A stretch of DNA of 64,000 nt, from assembly GCA_965230065.1 (NCBI GenBank), contig OZ245942.1:1550001-1614000 (forward strand), written 5' to 3'. Shown here piece by piece: positions 50,770-60,110 of the stretch (position 1 is its first letter; every line of letters starts with the position of its first letter). The notes below the pieces were generated by a model. It was not told the DNA's origin and ran no database searches. It saw only the letters and a program-made list of their open reading frames with translations. The DNA comes from G965230065 sp965230065. GTDB lineage: Bacteria > Bacteroidota > Bacteroidia > Cytophagales > Cyclobacteriaceae. The position numbers and the translations under genes are program-made.

Positions 50770-53700
50770 ATGATCAAATTAATTCCAGCCTTCCTGTTTT
50801 TCATAATTCTCACTTTTAGCTGTACTTCCCGGCAATCCAGTAACACTGCACAGGACAGCCCGGCCAATGATACTATCCTATTACGCATAGCGCAAGATGA
50901 AAATGCCGGGACTATTTCCGTATTTCGGGAAGGTGAAAATGAACCCATCCTCGTCCAGCATGCGAAGGAAGATTTTCGGCCTTACCTGCACCCCATCATG
51001 GCACCCGATGGCAAAGGCGTACTTACCGAATACAGTCCGGGCCACCACAAACACCAAACCGGCCTTTATTGGGGGTTTACCCGTGTCAACGGAACTGGTG
51101 CAGATGAAGAGGAACTTAAAAAATGGTTCTACAACCCCAATAAACCTGATGAGATTAAGAAAAAGATCGGCCGGGACTTTTTTCACCACCCCGGGGGCGA
51201 CTACTGGAGACGCGTATCTGCAAAAGTGATTGATGCAGAAGGTGAAACCGTTAAATGGGAAACCGTTTATGATTTGCTGGACGAAGCAGGCAATCCCATC
51301 CTTACCGAAACCCAAACCTGGGCCATGCGGGCCATCAACGGCAAATTTCTGCTTGATTTGGAATGGAAAGGGGAAGCTAAAACCGACATTACCATTGGAG
51401 AATTTGATTACGGTGGGTTGTTTCTCCGCATGCCCTGGCAAGAAGGCATCAACGGGGAAGTGGTGAATGCGGCCCGTCAGCGCAATGAAAAGGCCGAAGG
51501 GCAGCGGGCCATGTGGGTAGACGTGGGCATGCAGGTAGCAGGACGGGATGACCTGGCCCATATTGCCATCCTCGATCATCCCGACAACGAAGGCTTTCCT
51601 CAACCCTGGCGTGTGGACGGTCAGTTGGGTGTAGGCCCGGCCCGTGCCCGTTTGGGCGACTGGCATATTCCCAAAGGAGAAACCGAAACCATCCGCCACC
51701 AATTGGTAGTGTACACCGGGGAACTCAACAATGCGGAAATGACCCACACCTGGGAAGAATTTATCGGCGACCATTCTACCTACACTACGGCGTCATTGTG
51801 GAAAATTGCACAGGAAGAAGGCCGCAATGCCAAGTTCCTCACGCCCGAAGAAGCTGTAGAAAGCATGACGGTAAAAGAGGGATACAATGTGAACGTATGG
51901 GCTTCTGAACCCATGATGTCGCAACCCATGGCCTTTTGTTGGGACGACCAGGGCCGCTTGTGGATTGCAGAAAACCTGGATTACGAATCCCGGGGGCATG
52001 GTTTTTCCAATGATGGCAACAGCCGTATCCTGATTTTAGAAGATACTGATAACGATGGCGAGGCTGACAGCCGCAAAGTTTTTCTGGAAGGTATTCCTTT
52101 TCCGGCTGCCATAGCTGTGGGTTTTGACGGGCTTTTTCTTGGGGCACCACCCAACCTGCTTTTTGTCCCTGATAAAAACGGGGATGATAAAGCCGACATG
52201 GAAGACATTGAAGTGCGCCTCACCGGCTGGGGCATCCGCGACCGACACGAAACCCTCAATAGCCTGCACTGGGGCCCTGATGGATGGTTGTACGGTTGCC
52301 AGGGGTTTGCTACGCCTTCCAAAGTCAGAAAACCCCAGGGAAAAGGCCGACTTTACAAACACAATGACCCTTTCCCGGAAGATATTCTGGAAGGGGAAGG
52401 CGTAGACATCAATGGAGGGGTTTGGCGTTATCATCCCATCAAAGAGAAATTTGAAGTGGTAGCGCATGGCTTTAGCAATCCCTGGGGGATAGATTTTGAT
52501 GCCAAAGGACAACTTTTCATCAGTGCCTGTGTGATTCCTCACCTATGGCATGTAATTCCGGGTGGTATTTACCACCGGCAGGGCGGGCAGCATTTCAATC
52601 CGTATGTGTACGAAGATATCAAAACCATTGCTGAACACCGCCATCGCTCAGCCCACGGAGGGTTGCGGGTGTATTTATCCGATGCTTTTCCTGAAGAACA
52701 ATATGGCCGATTGTTCATGGCCAATATCCACGAACATGCCGTACTTTCAGACGTTTTGGAACGAAAAGGCTCAGGCTTTACTGGGCATCATGGAGATGAT
52801 TTCCTGATGGCCAACAATGCGCAGTGGGTAGGCTTTAGCATGGAAACAGGCCCGGAAGGGGCGCTCTATGTACTGGACTGGCACGATGCCGATATTTGCG
52901 GAAAAGAAGTATTAAACAAAGAAACCGGAAGAATCTTCAGAATCACACCTGAAAACTCATTGGCAGAAAACTGGAACGGACGCTATTCTGATCTAACGAA
53001 AATGACCGATGCACAGTTGGTAGCACTGCAAACCACCCAAAGTGCCTGGCATGCCCGGCGGGCGAGAGTTATTCTGCAAAACCGCGCAGCAAAAGGCACA
53101 TTGCAACAGGGAACACATGGGCAATTGCGTAAAATATTTGAAACCAATACTAACCCCGATTGGCAGTTGCGTGGCATGTGGGCGTTGCACGTAACTGGCG
53201 GCTTTAACGAAAATCAACTGATTTTCGCCTTAGATGACCCAAATGAATACGTCCGTGCCTGGGCGGTGCAGTTGCTTTGCGAAGACCAGTCTCCTTCTAC
53301 TAAAGCACTTGCAAAATTCAACCGGATGGCAAAAGAAGACACTTCCCCGGTGGTACGCTTATACCTTGCTTCCGCCCTGCAACGCATTGAACCAAAGAGT
53401 CGCTGGGATATTGCGGAAGGTTTATTGACCCATTCCGAAGATGCTGATGATCATAACATCCCGAAAATGATTTGGTATGGTACAGAATCCCTGGTAGCGG
53501 ATAACCCGGAGAGAGCACTAGCATTGGCTGCCCAAGCTGAAATACCGATGATGGCCCAATTCATGGCCCGCCGTACCGTAGATGCCGATGCCATTGAAAC
53601 CCTGGTAGCACAACTGGGGAAAAACCCCAAAACACTACCCAGCCTGCTGGAAGGCATGCGGAACGGGCTGGAAGGGCGCACCGACCTCAAAGTACCAGCT

Positions 53701-54690
53701 AACTGGAAAGGAGTTTATGCAAAACTTCAACAGTCAAAAGATGAAAATGTGAAAAAACTGGCTTTGGAAGTAGCACAACAATTTGGGGATACTGAAGCGG
53801 CACAACAATATCTGGCTACTTTGAAAGACAAAAACGCCCCGCTTGCACAACGTCGCACTGCCCTGGACGGATTGGCTGCCCAGCAGCGGGAAGAACTCGT
53901 CGATGAACTTCCGGCTTTGCTCAATGATGATAAACTACGCCTTGATGCTATCCGCGCTGTGGCTGCGTATGATCAAAAGCCTTTGGGGGAGTTGCTAATT
54001 GCACAATACGATAATTTCAACAATGCTGAAAAACTGGAGGCTGTACAAACCCTGGCTTCCCGTCCTGATTATGGTTGGCTCCTTACCCAAGCTTTGAAAG
54101 ACGAAACCATCCCCAAACCTGATGTACCTGCCTATGTAGCCCGCCAATTACGACGGGTGGTAGGCAGCGGCTTTGTAGAAGTTTGGGGCCCTATTGATGA
54201 GCTGAACACCGACCAAAGTGCAGCCTACGCAAAATACAAAACATTGCTCACCGACCAGGCTATCACCAATGCCAATCCGGCCAACGGACGGGTGATTTTC
54301 CAGCGCACTTGTGGCCCTTGCCATAAAATGTACGGAGAAGGGGGCTCATTGGGGCCTGACATTACAGGCTCCAATCGTACCAATGTAGACTACCTCCTCA
54401 GCAATGTACTGGACCCCAGTGAAGAAATACAGGACGATTACAAAATGGTAGTCATCACCACCAGGGACGGGCGCACCTATGCCGGAAATGTAGCTGCTGA
54501 AAACGAACGCCAACTTACCCTGCGGGTAGTAGGACAGGATGCGGTAGTGATCAACAAATCAGAAATACAAGCACGAGAAGAATCGCCCAATTCCATGATG
54601 CCCCCCGGCCTCTTCAGCACCCTTACCGATGCTGAGGTACTTGATTTGGCGGCCTATTTGCGGACGAATGAGCAGGTGGGATTGCCTTAA
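50770..54690 (+). CDS. DUF6807/PVC-type haem-binding dehydrogenase fusion, lipoprotein
   Basis: 1306 residues. Lipobox FSC with Cys18. The first part (about 30-340) is a DUF6807/PmoA-like domain (YSPGHHKHQTGLYWGFTRVN). Next is a glucose/sorbosone dehydrogenase-like propeller (about 360-740: GRLWIAENLDYESRGHGFSN, SAHGGLRVYLSDAFP), then HEAT-like repeats (about 780-1150), and a C-terminal cytochrome c with CGPCH at 1181-1185 and GPDITGSNRTNVDYLLSNVL. Likely oxidises a sugar or alcohol at the cell surface. A remnant of a similar gene's 3' end is at 57001. Confidence 0.9.
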   Translation: MIKLIPAFLFFIILTFSCTSRQSSNTAQDSPANDTILLRIAQDENAGTISVFREGENEPILVQHAKEDFRPYLHPIMAPDGKGVLTEYSPGHHKHQTGLYWGFTRVNGTGADEEELKKWFYNPNKPDEIKKKIGRDFFHHPGGDYWRRVSAKVIDAEGETVKWETVYDLLDEAGNPILTETQTWAMRAINGKFLLDLEWKGEAKTDITIGEFDYGGLFLRMPWQEGINGEVVNAARQRNEKAEGQRAMWVDVGMQVAGRDDLAHIAILDHPDNEGFPQPWRVDGQLGVGPARARLGDWHIPKGETETIRHQLVVYTGELNNAEMTHTWEEFIGDHSTYTTASLWKIAQEEGRNAKFLTPEEAVESMTVKEGYNVNVWASEPMMSQPMAFCWDDQGRLWIAENLDYESRGHGFSNDGNSRILILEDTDNDGEADSRKVFLEGIPFPAAIAVGFDGLFLGAPPNLLFVPDKNGDDKADMEDIEVRLTGWGIRDRHETLNSLHWGPDGWLYGCQGFATPSKVRKPQGKGRLYKHNDPFPEDILEGEGVDINGGVWRYHPIKEKFEVVAHGFSNPWGIDFDAKGQLFISACVIPHLWHVIPGGIYHRQGGQHFNPYVYEDIKTIAEHRHRSAHGGLRVYLSDAFPEEQYGRLFMANIHEHAVLSDVLERKGSGFTGHHGDDFLMANNAQWVGFSMETGPEGALYVLDWHDADICGKEVLNKETGRIFRITPENSLAENWNGRYSDLTKMTDAQLVALQTTQSAWHARRARVILQNRAAKGTLQQGTHGQLRKIFETNTNPDWQLRGMWALHVTGGFNENQLIFALDDPNEYVRAWAVQLLCEDQSPSTKALAKFNRMAKEDTSPVVRLYLASALQRIEPKSRWDIAEGLLTHSEDADDHNIPKMIWYGTESLVADNPERALALAAQAEIPMMAQFMARRTVDADAIETLVAQLGKNPKTLPSLLEGMRNGLEGRTDLKVPANWKGVYAKLQQSKDENVKKLALEVAQQFGDTEAAQQYLATLKDKNAPLAQRRTALDGLAAQQREELVDELPALLNDDKLRLDAIRAVAAYDQKPLGELLIAQYDNFNNAEKLEAVQTLASRPDYGWLLTQALKDETIPKPDVPAYVARQLRRVVGSGFVEVWGPIDELNTDQSAAYAKYKTLLTDQAITNANPANGRVIFQRTCGPCHKMYGEGGSLGPDITGSNRTNVDYLLSNVLDPSEEIQDDYKMVVITTRDGRTYAGNVAAENERQLTLRVVGQDAVVINKSEIQAREESPNSMMPPGLFSTLTDAEVLDLAAYLRTNEQVGLP

Positions 54691-54774
54691 ATCTGCCTTA
54701 GTCGTTGGCTGTATTTCGGAGGGATGCTATTCTTGTGATTGCTGTCTTAGTAAATATTGTCAACCGTGGTGATA

Positions 54775-54818
54775 GGCACAAGTCTCTCTTGCAAAGCCCA
54801 CGCAGGAAGACTTGTGCC
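54775..54818. terminator. Hairpin between convergent genes
   Basis: Arms GGCACAAGTCT (54775-54785) and AGACTTGTGCC (54808-54818), a 22-base loop. Part of it (TATCCTG and GGCACAAG) resembles sequence at 37750-37765. No T-run. Confidence 0.5.
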
Positions 54819-54840
54819 AGGATAGGGGGCAGTTTATAGC

Positions 54841-56811
54841 TTATCTGTAAAATGGCTCCCAGGTAAGCCAACGCGGGCCATATTTCATGGGGGGAGCTCC
54901 CACCTCTACAGCACCCAAATCCGGTGCCTTCCCGACAAAATCCTCATTGAGCGTAGGAATGACTACGCCGGCATCTACTGGCTTGCTATCCGGTTTTAGG
55001 TTAAAATTCAGATCCATCGCGTGATAGACTGCATATTCATTGTTAACGGGCTTAGATACATTCTCAAAAATATCATAGTCGACCTCTATGCCATGTGTTT
55101 CATAACCTGTAGCAGTACTCATTTCAGCGAGTGTTTCAAAGGTTTGCCAGTCCTCGGGCTTGGGAGAATACATAGTACCACCCTTAGCTGGTGCGAGCCA
55201 TTTGTATTGAGCCTTAACTCCTTTGTTAGGTCTAAATCCATTGTAATCTGAACTATACGCCTCCGTGGCATTAGGCCATGCCATTATTTCCCTGCCTGGC
55301 ATATCACGACCAAGAAACAGATTGTTCTTATAATGGGCATTTGAATAAGGTTCTGTCCTGGCTTGTTCACTTATTATTGTATTGTTGAACACAAATAAAC
55401 CTGCGGGTTTAGATGAGAATTTAAATGTGGCGCCTTTCGGAACGTTATAAGCAATATTCTGATAGAAATAGATCGGCCCTCCAAATACTGGCTGGGCACT
55501 ATATCCACTACCTGCGGCATTGACACCACGATTCCTGAATACACGTACATTGTGGGTACTTCCATCTGTTTCAACAAAATCATCGTTGACTAAATGAAGG
55601 TCATTCCCATAAATATCAATCGATGAGGCCTGGCGTTCCGGATCACTTTCAGGAGTACCATACGTTGAAACACCAATGGCATCGTGAAAATAGGCAATGG
55701 AATTATGAGCGATAACATGCCCGGGGCCGTAAACTTTTATGCCATAGTAGCTAACCATGCGGTGAGATTTGTAAAGTGGCTCTGGCCAGCTTTTTTTGTC
55801 CGGGGTCCGTGGACGACCACCCCAACCCACCAGACGAAATCGATCATCCCGCCCTATGATTAGATTGTCAGCAATATAGAAATCAGAAGAACCTGCATAT
55901 TCAGTCCAAACTGCAGCACCCACATTTTCAAAGCGACAGTTTTTTACTGTAAGTCCTACAGCGCCTGCAACTTCCTTCTGGCCCGCATAAATTGCGATAT
56001 CAGTATTTCGAAATGTTAAATTCTCAAATATGTGATATTCTGATGCCATCACATCAAACAGCCGGTGATTGTTATCTCCATCAATTATGACCTCCCCATC
56101 ACCTGCAGCTTTTATGGTAATTGGTTTTTCGGGGGTTCCTTTCAAAGTGAGGGACATTAACCCGTCAAAAGGAGTCATCATGGGATCCACATAGTCTAAC
56201 CTTTCCACTCTGTAAAGTCCGGCATGCATGAGCAACACATCACCCGGCTGAATCTTTTTCTCCCAAACAACAGACCAATCACCCAACCCAGCACCATAAT
56301 ACGCCTGTAGGATGCCAGTAGCATTTGGTTCCTCACGAGGACCAAAGAAATCGGCAGGATAAACATGTATGGTTCGACCTCCTTCATAAGGTTGTGGCTC
56401 TGTCCGGGTAGTTACCCTGACCGTTTGACTAGCCTCTCCCTCCACGCCATCAGGGTCTGTCATTTCAAATTTACATTCGTATTCGGTACCTGGTTTAAGA
56501 TTGAGAATACTTCCGGCAAATCCATCAGGGACTGTATAATCAAGATGCTCTCTGGTACGAAAAACACGTTCTCCCCCAATGCGTACCAGGGGCATCGCAT
56601 CTCGCCACGAACGCTCGCCTACTGCTCGGTACTGTACTTCTACTTTGGCATTGCGGTTTTCATCCCCTGAAATGGACCACTCAAAGCCAAGGTTCAACAA
56701 AGTTGGGTGTTCGACAGTAAACTCACCTGAAATCGTACTGTTATTTTGTGCTTGCGCTGTTCCTAGCATCAGGAAGGCAAGGCATAATAAAAATTGTTTT
56801 TTCATGGTCAT
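54841..56811 (-). CDS. Secreted right-handed parallel beta-helix protein
   Basis: 656 residues. Signal peptide (cut after GTAQA), a fibronectin III-like domain (about 28-130: LNLKPGTEYECKFEMTDPDG), then right-handed parallel beta-helix repeats (about 170-560) such as HIFENLTFRNTDIAIY, LTVKNCRFENVGAAVWTEY and IDIYGNDLHLVNDDFVETDG. This fold is used by polysaccharide lyases and epimerases. Catalytic class is not assignable from motifs. It lies between the intact and remnant PVC-type cytochrome genes. Confidence 0.82.
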   Translation of the reverse strand: MTMKKQFLLCLAFLMLGTAQAQNNSTISGEFTVEHPTLLNLGFEWSISGDENRNAKVEVQYRAVGERSWRDAMPLVRIGGERVFRTREHLDYTVPDGFAGSILNLKPGTEYECKFEMTDPDGVEGEASQTVRVTTRTEPQPYEGGRTIHVYPADFFGPREEPNATGILQAYYGAGLGDWSVVWEKKIQPGDVLLMHAGLYRVERLDYVDPMMTPFDGLMSLTLKGTPEKPITIKAAGDGEVIIDGDNNHRLFDVMASEYHIFENLTFRNTDIAIYAGQKEVAGAVGLTVKNCRFENVGAAVWTEYAGSSDFYIADNLIIGRDDRFRLVGWGGRPRTPDKKSWPEPLYKSHRMVSYYGIKVYGPGHVIAHNSIAYFHDAIGVSTYGTPESDPERQASSIDIYGNDLHLVNDDFVETDGSTHNVRVFRNRGVNAAGSGYSAQPVFGGPIYFYQNIAYNVPKGATFKFSSKPAGLFVFNNTIISEQARTEPYSNAHYKNNLFLGRDMPGREIMAWPNATEAYSSDYNGFRPNKGVKAQYKWLAPAKGGTMYSPKPEDWQTFETLAEMSTATGYETHGIEVDYDIFENVSKPVNNEYAVYHAMDLNFNLKPDSKPVDAGVVIPTLNEDFVGKAPDLGAVEVGAPPMKYGPRWLTWEPFYR

Positions 56812-57000
56812 AATGTTGGTTTATGTTTAAAAGCATTAAATATATGGCTATTTTTCAACTATTTCTGATTGCCACCTAACAACGCCGATCATTACATCTC
56901 AATAGCGTCCTGCCTTGTGGAAAGTGCAAATGCCACATAGTAGTCTCCTGACTTCTGATCCAATTTCCCACCTCCACATGCAACCACAATGTAGGACAGG
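56812..57000. other. Intergenic sequence before the cytochrome remnant
   Basis: About 190 bases with no gene seen; it contains the promoter region of the beta-helix gene (minus strand) at its left end. Confidence 0.5.
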
Positions 57001-57093
57001 ATGTCTCCTGGTTTGTTCAGCACCCTCACCGATGCTGAAGTGCTTGTTTTGGCAGCTTATTTAAGGACGAATGAGCAGGTGGGGGTGCCGTAA
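57001..57093 (+). pseudogene. 3' remnant of a second PVC-type cytochrome gene
   Basis: Thirty codons from MSPGLFSTLTDAEVLVLAAY to LRTNEQVGVP and a stop, matching the last 30 residues of the 1306-residue protein (residues 1277-1306) with only three changes (P to S, D to V, L to V). Upstream similarity ends abruptly at about 57001. A duplicated copy was largely deleted. Confidence 0.85.
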
Positions 57094-57117
57094 AATAAAT
57101 AGCGAGTAAAAAGCTAT

Positions 57118-57936
57118 TCACTTCCCACTACCTTTCCGCTGTTCCTTCACATATTTGGCAATTTCACCCACGGTATCGAGCCATATGCCATTGGCGGGGT
57201 TCTGGGCGTATTGAATCAGTTCTTCAAGCATCGAAAGGTAAGTAGTTTGGCGTTGCCCGAGGTCGCCCATTTCATGCCCGGCCAGTACAATCCATTGTCC
57301 GTTGGCTTTGGCTTGTTCCAATATGGGCAGTATTTCAGTAAATTCCTTTCCATCCATCTCTATACCGGTAAGTTGGGCCAGATCGCAGAAAGCCGGGTCG
57401 TTGGGGGCTTCATCCAGCCAGCCCCGGCCTGAGAGAAACAACTGGGCAATGAGGGGCACATAGCTTTTGGTGCCTATGCCCCGGCCTACAAATTTTTGTC
57501 CGCAGGGATAAGCAAATACTTCCGGCTCAACGCCGAGTAGTTCTTTAATACTTTGGTTGGCAGCTTCCAGTTCTTCCTGCATCTGCAAAATAGTGTAGCC
57601 TTCCAGGGCCTTATCACGTGCCCAGGCAAAGTTTCCGGTACAGGGATGGTACAGGGAATGGTTGCCAATCTCATGTCCGCTGGCTACCGCCTGTTTCCAC
57701 CCTTCTAACCGCATTTCTACACTGGAAGGCACTACATAAAAAGTAGCTTTTACACTGTATTGGTCCAGAAAAGCAACCCCGGTATCGGCATGGCTCAGGC
57801 GGGCATCGTCAAAACTCAGACTCAGTGCCATTTGTTTGCCTTCCGGCCATGAAAAATCGTTGACAACAGGCTGGGCAAAAACGGTGGTTCCTGATAAATA
57901 TACAGCAAGAAAGAGTATTATGAATCGGTAGCGCAT
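57118..57936 (-). CDS. Secreted polysaccharide deacetylase (NodB/CE4) family protein
   Basis: 272 residues with a Sec signal (cut after VFAQ). NodB motifs: LSFDDARLSH with Asp43-Asp44, and HEIGNHSLYHPCT with metal-binding His93 and His97. YVVPSSVEMRLEGWKQAV and FAYPCGQKFVGRGIGTKSY follow. The C-terminal motif 5 is seen as WIVLAGHEMG. It would remove acetyl groups from an N- or O-acetylated glycan. Confidence 0.9.
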   Translation of the reverse strand: MRYRFIILFLAVYLSGTTVFAQPVVNDFSWPEGKQMALSLSFDDARLSHADTGVAFLDQYSVKATFYVVPSSVEMRLEGWKQAVASGHEIGNHSLYHPCTGNFAWARDKALEGYTILQMQEELEAANQSIKELLGVEPEVFAYPCGQKFVGRGIGTKSYVPLIAQLFLSGRGWLDEAPNDPAFCDLAQLTGIEMDGKEFTEILPILEQAKANGQWIVLAGHEMGDLGQRQTTYLSMLEELIQYAQNPANGIWLDTVGEIAKYVKEQRKGSGK

Positions 57937-58333
57937 GGTGCAATTTTAACGTGGTTAAGCAGTTACAGAAAACAATATCTTCATAAAATGCTTAATGTAC
58001 AAGTCTGGAATCCGGAAGACCGAAAAATCACACCGGTATACGGCACGGAGGGATGGAGAGGCCCCCAGACTTCCGAAGTTTCCAAAACTTCGGAAGTCTC
58101 TCTGTCCCAGCGGAGTTTCTAGTTAGGGACCCCTGCATTCAGGATATGTGATGGGAATTCCACGCTGGCAGTGAGGTCTCCTGCGGAAGACCTCACTGCG
58201 ACAGAATGCTTTAGTCTTCTGTCTCCGGTTTTCAAGCCAATGACAAATGTTTTTTCTCAGTATTCGCGGGGTTTCATCTCAAAATCTTCCCCTCTATTGT
58301 ATCATATGCGCTTTGTCATCGTTAAGTTGAATA
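57937..58333. other. 397-bp intergenic region with two hairpins
   Basis: Besides the palindrome at 58068-58098, a second hairpin lies at 58168-58199 with arms GCAGTGAGGTCT and AGACCTCACTGC. No gene seen. Both promoters of the flanking divergent genes lie here. Confidence 0.6.
58068..58098. repeat. Palindromic repeat related to 5969-6005
   Basis: Arms GACTTCCGAAGTTT and AAACTTCGGAAGTC with a 3-base loop. The same 14- to 15-base arms, in swapped order, form the hairpin at 5969-6005. Here it lies between divergent genes, so it is not a simple terminator. Confidence 0.75.
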
Positions 58334-58978
58334 ATGACAAAGTATATCACAACATACTATCGGGCAAAGGAAGAATGGCTCAATGTAGTTACTCATCTGT
58401 TGGGTCTGCTGCTGAGCATAGCTGCCCTGGCACTCATGGTAACTTTTGCCAGCCTGTACGGAAATGCATGGCATATTGTAAGCTTCAGCATATTTGGGAG
58501 CAGTTTGGTCATTTTGTACCTGGCCTCTACCCTTTATCATGCCGCCCGCAAAAGAAAGGTGCGGGAAAAACTGAATGTATTTGACCATGCCGCTATTTAC
58601 GTGCTGATTGCCGGCACGTACACACCTTACGCTCTGGTTACCCTGAATGGCGCTATTGGGTGGGTATTGTTCGGCATTACCTGGGGGCTGGCCGTAGCCG
58701 GTGTGGTTTTGAAACTTTTTTACACAGGGCGGTTTGAGAAACTCTCTACAGCAAGCTACATTCTTATGGGCTGGGTGGCCGTCATTGCAGCAAAGCCACT
58801 CATTGAAAACCTCTCAGATGGCGGGCTGTTGTATTTGGTATTGGGTGGGGTTTGTTATACCATTGGTGCTATTTTTTATTCCTTCAGAAATTTACCCTAC
58901 AATCACGCTATCTTTCATGTGTGGGTATTGGCAGGAAGCATTTTGCACTTTGTGTCTATATTTTTCTTTGTGTTATAA
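58334..58978 (+). CDS. Haemolysin III (PAQR/YqfA-like) family membrane protein
   Basis: 214 residues, seven membrane segments. Family motifs: EEWLNVVTHLLGLLLSIAAL, STLYHAARKRKVREKLNVFD, HAAIYVLIAGTYTPYAL and HAIFHVWVLAGSILHF, with the three His residues that bind zinc in relatives. The family's physiological role is uncertain; many members are not cytolytic. Convergent with the dioxygenase gene. Confidence 0.93.
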   Translation: MTKYITTYYRAKEEWLNVVTHLLGLLLSIAALALMVTFASLYGNAWHIVSFSIFGSSLVILYLASTLYHAARKRKVREKLNVFDHAAIYVLIAGTYTPYALVTLNGAIGWVLFGITWGLAVAGVVLKLFYTGRFEKLSTASYILMGWVAVIAAKPLIENLSDGGLLYLVLGGVCYTIGAIFYSFRNLPYNHAIFHVWVLAGSILHFVSIFFFVL

Positions 58979-59007
58979 ATGACTGTTATTGCCATTGTAC
59001 ACACACA

Positions 59008-59982
59008 TTATTCAGTCAAAACTTCTTTCATCACCCAAGAGCGACCCCAGTTTTCTTTTTCCTCTTCACTCCATAGCTCTGGGAAGAAAATAACACGCTG
59101 GAAACGGGGAGGGAGGTATTTCTTCCAGTTGGTGCCTCCGGTAGCTTTGGTATCCTGGCTTTTTTTGTGTAGGTGGCGTACTGCTGCTTTGAAGTGGGCC
59201 AGTGCCCATTGGATGTTCACCAGCTCATCAAACTTGCGCAGTGCCTTGATGATCTCTTCATCCTCAGGTGCCCCTTCGGCAATGTAAGGCTGCATTTTTC
59301 TTTGTAAATTTTTCTGCTTAAACTCCTTGGCCTTGTCAATAAAAACCTGGTCGTATTTTTCTTCAAACTTCTTGAGGGTGAGGGTTTTTTCTTTTGTTTT
59401 TACATCAATGGCACCCCGTTTCCAGTAAAAATATTTTACAAACTCATCGGTGGGGTCAGCATCCGGTGAGAGCCAGAGGTAATAATCGTGGTGCAGTAAA
59501 TTGCCCAGGTCGGTGGCGCAAATTTCTATCAGGCGGAATTGTGCCGACTGAAACCCACTGGAGGGCAGCAGGGCCATGCGGAACTTAAGAAATTCGTCTC
59601 TGTCCAGCCCGTCTACCATGATGGAAAAAGAGTTGGTTAACTGCTCAAAATAGCGGTTGAGGCGGTTTATCTTATTCAGGAATTTGTCAGCATCCATTTG
59701 CTCTTCCCCGGTCAGTTGTTCCAGTTCCCACAAAATGAGTTTGAAATAAAGCTCGGTAATCTGGTGATAGGTGATGAATACCATCTCGTCTTTAAAAGCC
59801 GTCCGGGGTGTTTGGAGGTTCAGTAAAATATCCAAATGGATGTAATCCCAATAAGTGATGTATTCATTATACAACAAGCCTTCCAGGTAGTCAGAGAGGT
59901 CTTGTCCGCTGGCAGAAAATTTATCAGCCAGTTGTTCAATTTTTTCGGTAATCTCAGGAGTGAGTTTCAGCTTCTTTTTCAC
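59008..59982 (-). CDS. Tryptophan 2,3-dioxygenase family protein
   Basis: 324 residues. The haem-enzyme motif FITYHQITELYFKLILWELE is typical, with the substrate-binding His of tryptophan 2,3-dioxygenases, and the FLKFRMALLPSSGFQSAQFR block also matches. C-terminal HLHKKSQDTKATGGTNWKKY fits the TGGT loop. It would open the tryptophan indole ring to form N-formylkynurenine. No kynurenine-pathway gene is adjacent. Confidence 0.93.
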   Translation of the reverse strand: MKKKLKLTPEITEKIEQLADKFSASGQDLSDYLEGLLYNEYITYWDYIHLDILLNLQTPRTAFKDEMVFITYHQITELYFKLILWELEQLTGEEQMDADKFLNKINRLNRYFEQLTNSFSIMVDGLDRDEFLKFRMALLPSSGFQSAQFRLIEICATDLGNLLHHDYYLWLSPDADPTDEFVKYFYWKRGAIDVKTKEKTLTLKKFEEKYDQVFIDKAKEFKQKNLQRKMQPYIAEGAPEDEEIIKALRKFDELVNIQWALAHFKAAVRHLHKKSQDTKATGGTNWKKYLPPRFQRVIFFPELWSEEEKENWGRSWVMKEVLTE

Positions 59983-60110
59983 GCTTATCGGCAGCTATTT
60001 GGTGTTGTTGTAAAAAACGAAAATGTACAGGCTGGGTTGCTCAGGCACTTTTCTATCATGCTTATTTAGCGAAAGTATATGAATCACTAATGGGAAGCAA
60101 GGCGCATGAT

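Noticed and set aside
51981..52542. Long antisense open frames inside the 1306-residue gene
   Set aside because: Codon-bias shadows of the real gene, with no domain content.
58168..58199. Hairpin with 12-base arms considered as terminator
   Set aside because: No T-run, and it lies between divergent genes, so nothing would need terminating on either strand.
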